NCBI GenBank assembly: GCA_900312665.1
Contig: ONZQ02000002.1
Coordinates: 1,274,459-1,338,458 of the forward strand
DNA length: 64,000 bases
From: Cephalotrichum gorgonifer
Lineage: Eukaryota > Ascomycota > Sordariomycetes > Microascales > Microascaceae
Direction: 5' to 3'
Shown here: piece by piece, positions 56,511 through 64,000 of the stretch
Layout: every line of letters begins with the position of its first letter
How positions within the stretch are numbered: position 1 is the stretch's first letter
The notes under the pieces: generated by a model
Database searches by the model: none
The model's input: only the letters and a program-made list of their open reading frames with translations
What the model was told of the DNA's origin: nothing
Position numbers and translations under genes: made by a program

Positions 56511-59500
56511 CTACACCGGACTGGCCGGGTCCCTCGCACTGCCACTCCCACTACTCCTCCCTCCCCCCGGCGTCCACCGGCCCCTATATGCGTCGAAGGG
56601 CTGCGGCTGCTGCTCTTCCCCGCTGAGCTGCGTGAATCCTGACACGTCGCTAAGCATCGAAGAGCTCCTCCCACGCGTCTTGAACCCGGGAGGCGGCTGC
56701 ATCTGGCCAAGTTGCGAGGGCAGCATCGGCGGCGGGAATCCCCACGCGCTCACGGCCGCGCTCACGGGTGGGAGACTCGTCGTATCACCAGGCCAGACCG
56801 GAGTGCCGTACATCGACGGCACGGCGGGCGGGGGCAGCGTGGTCGGGACGGCGGCGGCGGGGTACTGAGCAGGCGACGGCATCCTTCCCTGCTCAAACCC
56901 GGCGGCGTACGTGATCTGCGCGTGCAGCGCCTTGGCTTGCGCCATGACCGTATCGTACTGGTCCTGCAAGATGGAGTTTTCCATCTGCAGGGCGTTGAAG
57001 TCGCCGTTCATCTTCTCCTCTGCCCCCGAGACCTGCCTCTGCCACGACTCCCTCTCTAACCTCCTCCTCTCTGCCTCGTTGAGCCCCCGCTTGTTCGCGT
57101 CCGTGATGTTTGCCAGCTCGCTGTCCACCTTGGCCACGCGGCTCGCGATCTTGTTCCGCCGAGTCTGCAGCTGCTGCTGCTCTCCCTCCTTGGACTTGAC
57201 CGCCGAGTTCGCGGCCGCGGAGTGGCTCTTAAACTCCTTCTGGGCGGCTTCATACACGGCCTTCTCCGCTTTCCACGCCTCCTCCGTCTTCTTCCGCCGC
57301 TCCGCCACGTCGGTCGGCGTAGACTCGAAGGCCCTCAGCTCGTCCGCCAGCTCCAAGGTCTCCTTCTCAGCCTGCGCCTTCTGCGTCTCCTGCTGGCGAA
57401 TCTTCTGGCGGTATCGGTCGTCGGTGCCGCCGGCGGAGTTGTTGGAGTTATCCGTGCCCTCGTTCTCCTTCTTGAGCGCGTTGACCTTCACCTTCCACTC
57501 CTTCCGGAGCGTCTTGAGTTTCGTGCGCTCCGCGGCGAGCTTCGCATCCGCGGCAGCAATAGACGTACGCAGGGTCGTGATTGGCGAGTGAGGGCGGCGT
57601 TGGCCGTTGGGCATGTCGTTGGTCGTGGCGGGGGAGACGGCAGCGGTGCTGTTACTCCTGGTCTGCTCCCGGGTGGTGGTGATGGTGGTCGTAAAGAGGA
57701 CGTCGTCCGTGCGGCTGTCGACGAACTGGCATACGTACTTGGACATGGGACGTAGCCCGTAGATGTCGCCGGTCCACCGCGTTCCCTGTGGGCCGCGGCC
57801 CTCGTAGCCCGAGGACTCAACGTCAGTCGGCACCTCTCCGTTAGCGTCCCTGGTAAGTTCAATGCGGGTTGAGAGCCAGTGGGCGTTGTTAACCTTGACG
57901 TAGAAGGGCTTGCTCCGATCGACGCCGGTCCCGGAGGCGCCGTCGTCCGAAGGAAGGGGCTCGGCATCGGAGAAGTCGTCGGGGAAGGGACTCGTATCGA
58001 AGCTGACTTCGTCGCAGCCGACGTACGAGACCCAGATCTTGCCCCCCTCGCGGTCAAAGGGGGCGTTTCCTAGGTTGTGAAGATCGGTCGCGCCCGGAGA
58101 TGCAGCCTCGCTAGTCGCGTGCGACAGTTCGTACTCCTTGACCATTACAACTTTGGTACTGGCTAGGGCTGCCCACAAGGGTTGTTGTAGGCGTACCTGG
58201 GCACTCTGCTTCCGTCTTCGTTTAGTAGATACTGCTGAGGTTCCATGAGTGGAGGGTAAGGATTCCACTTCGGGGGCCTGGGTAGAGGTCTCGCCGGAGT
58301 CCATGGAGGTTGTGGAGGCCTTCCCTGCCTCCGGGTCGCCGGCATGCGACGCGGATGCCGCGCTGATCCGTTCCCTACGGATATACCATTCCCTGATATA
58401 CCTGACCACTCCTTGCATCAAAATGTGAAGGCCGAGTATGGTGAAATAAGGCTGCGGGTTCCGAATCGCAGAAACCGCGCCGCTCAGAGAAGATACGTCT
58501 TCTAAAGGGTCGTCGGGATCGGGTGAGAAGCGCCATGTTGGGGGTAATACTTGTAAAAATCGTGCCCAGTATCCTCGGGTATTCTTAAAAACGTGGGTGC
58601 TGATCATAATGGCAAAACACGCTGAAACCGTTCTCGACTGACCTCCCCTCGAAGTCGATCCACCACCGAGAGTTGCGGCGATGACGGGTTTGGCGAGGTC
58701 GAGAATGGCGTTCTGTACCGAGGGCCACAGGAATAAGAAAACTAACAGCGCCAGGACGTCGACGCAGAGAACCGTGACGAGGGACGGCATCGTCGAGTGC
58801 CAGTCCAGCAGTTCCGCAAGGTGGACGTTAACGACGGAGTGGGCCGTGAGGGGCGAGGCGAATGTGAGGACGGTGAAAACAGTGTAGATGACGGAGAGGG
58901 TTAGGGGGGACACGTGCATGAGGATGAGGAGGATAGCGAGCGTGTCATGGAGGGGAAGGGACATGAGGACAGTTGCCGCGTAGTCGAGGGGCCCGGGATC
59001 ACGATGTACATCGCCAGAACACTTGGAGGCGTTTACATCAATCTGGCGCGGCTCGTTGGCTCCCAGAGCGGAGGCGGAGTAGGACTGGTAATGCTGATGA
59101 TGGGACTGGTGGTGGGACTGGAACGACTCGGCCGACGTGGATGTCTCCGAGTCGGCACCTAGCGACGTCCGCCGCGGCAGGTGAGAGCGACCGTCGATGC
59201 CCATATCGTCGGAGGGATGCGGCTTCGAGTAGCCGTTGATGTTGCCGTTGATGTAGCCGTTGGCGGCGTAAGGGAGAGGGGCGGCGGTTCCATTGGCGTT
59301 GCCAATCGCGGCCGACTGTGCGGACAGCTGCTGTGGCGATGATGCTGCTACGGTGGTCGTGATGGTGGTTGTGGTCGTCGAATTCGAATTCGCCGCCCTG
59401 CTCCTCTCGTCTGGGTGGCCACCGCTGTTCTTGCTTCTCGAAACCTTCTTGCCGGGGGCTACCAGGCCATTGTCGTGTCTGGCATGACTCGTCGAGGCGG

Positions 59501-59537
59501 GCTGTTGTCGCTTCCCCGAGGCCGTCCCACGAGGCAT
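56511..59537 (-). CDS. acrB: AcrB-like ubiquitination-network signalling protein
   Basis: Single long exon. I start at MPRGTASGK (59537), giving 1,008 residues; the frame is open 17 codons further upstream. Order of parts: a Ser/Thr/Asn-rich N-terminus with a Thr run, a hydrophobic block with membrane segments at about residues 190-230 and 250-273 plus two weaker ones, a disordered part, a beta-rich domain (IWVSYVGCDEVSFDTSPF), and a long coiled coil at about residues 660-880 rich in Lys, Glu and Gln. It ends in a Pro-rich, Gly/Ser-rich tail. This arrangement matches Aspergillus nidulans AcrB, a membrane-anchored coiled-coil protein genetically linked to the CreB/CreD ubiquitination pathway that controls permeases and carbon-source responses. 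The assignment is by architecture and recalled sequence; function here is inferred. Confidence 0.82.
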   Translation of the reverse strand: MPRGTASGKRQQPASTSHARHDNGLVAPGKKVSRSKNSGGHPDERSRAANSNSTTTTTITTTVAASSPQQLSAQSAAIGNANGTAAPLPYAANGYINGNINGYSKPHPSDDMGIDGRSHLPRRTSLGADSETSTSAESFQSHHQSHHQHYQSYSASALGANEPRQIDVNASKCSGDVHRDPGPLDYAATVLMSLPLHDTLAILLILMHVSPLTLSVIYTVFTVLTFASPLTAHSVVNVHLAELLDWHSTMPSLVTVLCVDVLALLVFLFLWPSVQNAILDLAKPVIAATLGGGSTSRGGQSRTVSACFAIMISTHVFKNTRGYWARFLQVLPPTWRFSPDPDDPLEDVSSLSGAVSAIRNPQPYFTILGLHILMQGVVRYIREWYIRRERISAASASHAGDPEAGKASTTSMDSGETSTQAPEVESLPSTHGTSAVSTKRRRKQSAQVRLQQPLWAALASTKVVMVKEYELSHATSEAASPGATDLHNLGNAPFDREGGKIWVSYVGCDEVSFDTSPFPDDFSDAEPLPSDDGASGTGVDRSKPFYVKVNNAHWLSTRIELTRDANGEVPTDVESSGYEGRGPQGTRWTGDIYGLRPMSKYVCQFVDSRTDDVLFTTTITTTREQTRSNSTAAVSPATTNDMPNGQRRPHSPITTLRTSIAAADAKLAAERTKLKTLRKEWKVKVNALKKENEGTDNSNNSAGGTDDRYRQKIRQQETQKAQAEKETLELADELRAFESTPTDVAERRKKTEEAWKAEKAVYEAAQKEFKSHSAAANSAVKSKEGEQQQLQTRRNKIASRVAKVDSELANITDANKRGLNEAERRRLERESWQRQVSGAEEKMNGDFNALQMENSILQDQYDTVMAQAKALHAQITYAAGFEQGRMPSPAQYPAAAVPTTLPPPAVPSMYGTPVWPGDTTSLPPVSAAVSAWGFPPPMLPSQLGQMQPPPGFKTRGRSSSMLSDVSGFTQLSGEEQQPQPFDAYRGRWTPGGGRSSGSGSARDPASPV

Positions 59538-60930
59538 GCGCGACCGCTGATCTGCCGCCCGAGAACCTGGCGCACAGGTCAGGGTCAACAGAGAACCTGC
59601 TATGGTGAACTCTCTACAAGGGTAGAGGCGAGACGGGGGATGCTAAGGCGAAGGTTTTGGTGAGGAGGAATGGTCGGTGTCGTGAGATCGGACAAGTGTT
59701 GAGAGGTCGTCGTCGAGGTACGATGAACAGATCGGGATGGTGAGGCCGAGTCGGGACAAACCCAGTCTGATCGATTCTTCCAAAAGGAATAAACAATACG
59801 GGCGGGCCTGTGTCAAATAAAGAGTCCACGGACGGATTGTGTATCTACATGTATGGCTGACCGCGCGGGGGAGAGATCTGATTCAGGGATCAAATGCAGC
59901 CTTTTGTGGACTATTCTCCGGATGTGAGGTCAAGGTGGCGAGGGTGGAACTGCGATCTTGAAAGACGCTGGGCAGGAGATGTAAGGGAAAAATTCATTGC
60001 CAGTTGGTCAGCGCTGGAGAGAGGGAGGAGCGGCTGGTAGTGCCGTATTGGCACTGTGAGCATGTGGTACCTCTCCCTTGTCTCGACCTTGCATGGGAGT
60101 GGATGGCTCGGAATAGAAACGGATCCATTGTCCCCGCTGCCAGCCAGTATTGTGCTGACGCCATGCCAGCTACTCCACATGTACATAGTATCCATCATCC
60201 TTGTACTAAAAGTATCCCTGCTATAATTAGGGCATCCTTCGACAAATGCCGTCGAGATGGGATGTTCTCTGCAAATAGACGAATAACAATGGGTCTCTCC
60301 TTCGCGAGACTATTCCGACCCATTCATCTTACTTGTATCCCACCCAGAATAGCGCCGGGTTATTCGACGAGAGGCTTGTATTACAAGTACGAGTATGAGT
60401 AAGTCAGTTCCACCTTCTCCGAAGACATTGGTCTCCCGAAATTGCTTCGACCTTTCCCACTTTAACCGCGAGGAAAGCTTGTCCCTTTGTTCCATCCTAC
60501 GGGTACTAGAAGAGTCACATAATCCTGATGCCTACAAGTACGCGCGCTGCTCCATTCTGCAGCCCTATCGTAGGTTGTAAATTAGGGTTGTCTCCAGTAT
60601 TCTCTCTTCTTTACTTCCTCATTAGGCAGCCAAGTCTCTGCCGGCAGTAATATGGTGTGTGTTACGACCAAGATATTGTTAATACTCGTAACGCCACTAG
60701 ACTTGGGAAGGATTGGGTGGTAGTACGTAGTACAGGGTACATGGCCAGCAGCGGTACATTATAGAGAGAATAAAAACAGTACAGTCACTGTGCACTTTGT
60801 GTAGTCCTAGGACTGGCCCGCTGGCAGCATGGGTCCTGTGCCCACGGTGAAACTAGCTGGGAAGTGGGTTCATCCAGCCCCATAGGTGGGTATCATGCCT
60901 TAGCTCTAACACTGCACCTGAGTTGGCAGG

Positions 60931-60982
60931 CTCTGCACTCTGCACTCTGCACTCTGCACTCCTGCCTGCACTCTGCACTCCG
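60931..60982. repeat. TCTGCAC heptamer repeat
   Basis: Six copies of a TCTGCAC/CTGCACT heptamer, with a short interruption after the fourth. Related words form the array at 18619-18688. Confidence 0.88.
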
Positions 60983-62513
60983 TAGTAGTGGCCGGCTCAT
61001 CTCTTGCTAAGAGTTGGCGAGACCCACTTGTGTCTCATACAACATCTGTTCGTAGCAATACTCCTATCCAACCTTATCCATCGGTATCGCTTACCCATCC
61101 TAGCTTGTGATTTTGTTCATGCGTGAGGATACTAAAGTACGAGTACGAGTACTCGAAAACCTAGGAATCTCGGGCCCAACTCGGACGCCGCAAGCCCGCG
61201 CCCGTGACGAGACACAACCAAGGTCGGCCGGTAATTAATACCCGTACTCCCTGTAAGCCGTGCGCGACTCACGATTCTCCATGACATCCACCAATCAATT
61301 TCACCAGTACCAGTGCGGCCCACTCCCCGAATGCCGAATCAGCCCTCGCTTTCCCCAAAAATCGATGAGAAAGCTGTCAGAGCGAAAACACATTCGTTCT
61401 ACAACTCGCGATCGTCGTTCTCGATGCGGGGGAAGGGGGGAGGCCTACTTCGTTTCGCCATTGGTAATTACCGACTCTATCATGCTTATCCGCTCATCAC
61501 TTCGCCGAACTAGTAGAAATTGCTGTCGATCTCCTTGAGCTGACCGCGCACGACAGACAAAAGTGCATTGGAGGAGGATGTGCTCCAATGGGAAGAGGGT
61601 GGGGGGACGGGGGGACACGGGAAAGCAAAAAATGAAGGGGAGAGAAAGAAGAAGAAAAAAAGTGACCTGCATTCAAGGTGATACCAGCGCAGGGAGCGAT
61701 GTACTCTTACTCGTACCTCAGAAGTATATACTCCACAAAGCCGTGTCGTCGCTTGCGCGATTCTTCAACTTGGCGGGGAGGGATTACAATTCTGGAGCTC
61801 TCCTCCTCGGGAGCTAATCCTTTCTCATCCCTTGTACAGCCTACCCCTGTAATGGCGTCCACGATCGGGCTCGAAGGAGAAAAGGGAATGTAAGGGGCCG
61901 CGGTGGCGAATCGAGGGTTGTCTGCCGGCACTTGAGTGTTTGGGGGTGTGGTGGGCAACCTTCCGTCGCTTCCGTCTCGGTCACGTTGCCTAAAACAGTG
62001 CTTGTACACAAGAGAACACAGGTACCTGTTCTGGTATGGTGCCCTCTGTGGTAGTACCACGAATGGGGAGGGGGCAAGGTTCAGGGGGTTGGAGTCCGGG
62101 AGGTTGGCAAGGGAGGAGGCACCATATCAAAGTACTTTGTACTGGCTCGTTCGCCACAATACCAGGTCGACTGGGTGAGATCGGCGCATACGTCGGAGTC
62201 AGAGAGCGGGGGAGGTACCTCGCACACGAATAAATTGCCTGGGGCGACCTAATGTCCTCTGAGCTGGGTCGTCCTCGTATATACAAGTAATTTGTACCCA
62301 GACTGACCAGGTCGTTGTGGGTCTTCACAAGCGGCCGCCCCCACTTCCCGTTTTCATCTTCACCTCGGCCATCGGCTGGACACAGGAAGATACGAGTACT
62401 TGTACGGATTAAAGTAAGACTAATATTCGGAAGTTTCCTCCATGAGATAGACAGCTGTCGGCTACAATTTGCCACGAGCTGTCATGGACCACTGTTAGCG
62501 CTAGCTCTTGGTG

Positions 62514-62552
62514 TAAAAAAGAAGAAGAAGAAGAAGAAGAAGAAAAAAAAAG
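62514..62552. repeat. (GAA)n microsatellite in an A-rich tract
   Basis: A run of A, then eight GAA triplets, then A again. Purine-only on the plus strand. Confidence 0.9.
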
Positions 62553-63502
62553 GAAATCTTGAAATCGTGAGTTCCTCTAAGCGACGGCCCGCCCGAGGGA
62601 ATGTGGCAACTAGCTTTCGGCGATCATAGTGCGAAGAGAGAGAGAGGCTAAAGAAGGCCTTCACGACTTCTCCGATCCCCCCACGTCACGAGCATTAGAG
62701 ACGACCCATCCAGCTGGCCTTGGTTCGTTCTCATACTCCCTTGCCGAGTCGTTTGTCGAGCTGCCGGCATTCAAAGAAACTCTCTGCACGTGCTCGTACA
62801 AGGGCAGGTCGATCCTCGATTCCTTTTTTATTATTCTGGCGGTGAAGAAAACAATCCTTCGTACCCCACCTTACCACCACATCTCACACACGTTAAAGTA
62901 CCTCGTTTATCATCATCGCCAACAGGCGCAAGAGTCAGCTCACCCTGTCCATTCCCATCCATCCTTGAAGGTTCGTATGTTAGCGCCATGGTACACAATC
63001 AACCGAAAAAGAAAAATCAGCGATTGGTGCCTCTCCTGCCGAGAAAGCGAACTTTCGCATCGAAAAGAGTAAGAATGTGAGTGGATCGACTACAGCTTGG
63101 CAATGCAACATATTACACGACAGAGGAACCGCAACCTTGTAAGTCATAACCTTGTTCGGATTAATGCAGGGCGAGGTGGGCGAATGGGAAATCCCCTGCC
63201 CCTCCATTTACCCCTCCTCTCCCGAGATGCGGAGAGAGAGAGCGGAGAGGGGCGGAGGAGAGGGCGCTGGGTGCTCGCATGACCACAATTGTCGCGATTA
63301 TCAGCGGCATCTTAATGGGTCGGCTAATATGTAAGGCAAATTGACGAGCTTGTTGGAGACAGAACGATATCTATGTAGGCTACATGCGAGTACAAGGACG
63401 AGTACGCAAATGTATCTACCAATAAAAAAGACCAGGACGAAGATACATGCAACCTAGATCCCTAAAAGAGTACAAAATAAAGGGACAAAAATATAGAATT
63501 TT

Positions 63503-63603
63503 GATAACAGTGAGATTCGAACTCACGCCATGAAACCATGACCAGGAATTAATCGTTAAGGAATACCTTAACCTGGCGCCTTAGACCGCTCGGCCATGTT
63601 ACC
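63503..63603 (-). tRNA. tRNA-Leu(AAG), intron-containing, copy 1
   Basis: Minus-strand gene of 101 bases. The acceptor stem GGTAACA pairs with TGTTATC (one G-T). The T arm is GTGAG-TTCGAAT-CTCAC. A long variable arm (CATGG-TTT-CATG) marks a class II tRNA. The anticodon stem CCAGG/CCTGG flanks TTAAGG, an 18-base intron and a final T, which puts the anticodon at AAG (reads CUU, CUC after A-to-I editing). No CCA is encoded, as expected in eukaryotes. The A and B boxes correspond to TGGCCGAGCGG and GTTCGAATC. Confidence 0.93.
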
Positions 63604-63693
63604 AGTGATTGATGGGAAAGAGCGCCTGTGGAGGCAAAAATAAACCAGAGCAAGAGAGATTGGAACACAATAAAACAAAAAACATGTAATCGT

Positions 63694-63794
63694 GATAACA
63701 GTGAGATTCGAACTCACGCCATGAAACCATGACCAGGAATTACTCGTTAAGGAGAACCTTAACCTGGCGCCTTAGACCGCTCGGCCATGTTACC
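63694..63794 (-). tRNA. tRNA-Leu(AAG), intron-containing, copy 2
   Basis: Second copy, 191 bases from the first and in the same orientation. The mature sequence is identical to copy 1. The three differences all fall inside the 18-base intron next to the anticodon. Same anticodon and arms. Confidence 0.93.
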
Positions 63795-64000
63795 AATTGA
63801 TGGTGACCCTATGTCGTATGTGGGTACAATAGGCTAGGGCGGAGCTACAGGAGTGGACTCTAACATATCAAGAAGAAGAAATATTCCCGAATCCCGAAGG
63901 GGGAGCAGCGGAGAAGTCCACTGGATGACGGAGGAGGGTGAGGGTGGTATCTAAAAAAGGAGAGGGGGCCGCGATAAAGTTAGGTTTTGGTATATCGGAA
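63795..64000. other. Window edge
   Basis: Upstream flank of tRNA copy 2. Nothing recognisable in the last 200 bases. Confidence 0.4.

Larger units (their letters stand above)
59538..63502. other. Long gene-free stretch
   Basis: 4 kb with no supported gene. The first few hundred bases should be the AcrB promoter. The rest carries simple repeats and many short words like TACGAGTAC or GTACTTGTAC (near 60385, 61135, 62394 and 63388). No transposon or RNA gene recognised before the tRNA pair. Confidence 0.45.

Noticed and set aside
63503..63603. Reading the tRNA anticodon as TAA
   Set aside because: Fixing the loop by the CCAGG/CCTGG stem places AAG at positions 34-36; TAA would start one base too early.
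1..64000. CRISPR array or bacterial operon
   Set aside because: No regularly spaced repeats; gene structure with many introns, long intergenic spaces and eukaryotic tRNAs shows a fungal nuclear genome.

Overview
This window is nuclear DNA of a filamentous ascomycete (Pezizomycotina; a Sordariomycete is my best guess, not proven). The evidence is short GT-AG introns (about 55-150 bases) with CTAAC/CTGAC-type branch points, two Zn(II)2Cys6 regulators, an AcrB-type ubiquitination-network protein, a FHIP-type endosome/dynein adaptor, a mitochondrial ClpP, and a very large STAND/NLR-type protein with ankyrin repeats. Genes sit on both strands with long intergenic stretches, and there is one short assembly gap (16520-16592). 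Coordinates of spliced genes are my own reading of splice sites and reading-frame phase; no transcript data were available.

Layout. 1-30 kb: a DHCR24-like flavoprotein, an ankyrin protein, a FHIP-family adaptor, a small ten-cysteine secreted protein, an unknown protein, a Zn(II)2Cys6 factor whose zinc finger is split by an intron holding the gap, a second Zn(II)2Cys6 factor resembling AmyR/COL-26(BglR) regulators, a Ser/Thr-rich secreted protein and an MFS monocarboxylate-type transporter. 30-34 kb is gene-poor and carries a 76-base tandem duplication, long homopolymers and what looks like a broken gene. 33.9-36.0 kb is a secreted amidase with one frameshift.

37-51 kb is the most interesting part. 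It holds an intracellular subtilisin-like (S8) protease, a divergently transcribed 308-residue protein of unknown function, and a roughly 2,300-residue NLR-like gene. The NLR-like gene reads as alpha/beta-hydrolase-like domain, P-loop STAND NTPase, about 24 ankyrin repeats, SPRY domain and an Arg/Ser-rich tail. Its hydrolase domain lacks the nucleophile serine (GHGLGG instead of GHSLGG). The set resembles fungal allorecognition/regulated-cell-death loci, where subtilases act on partner proteins (as in Podospora HET-Q2/HET-Q1). That it works as one system is inference.

51-64 kb: mitochondrial ClpP and a second probable mitochondrial protein share a 367-base divergent promoter. A stand-alone thioesterase and AcrB follow. 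A 4-kb gene-free stretch rich in TACGAGTAC-like words comes next, then two tandem intron-containing tRNA-Leu genes that differ only inside the intron.
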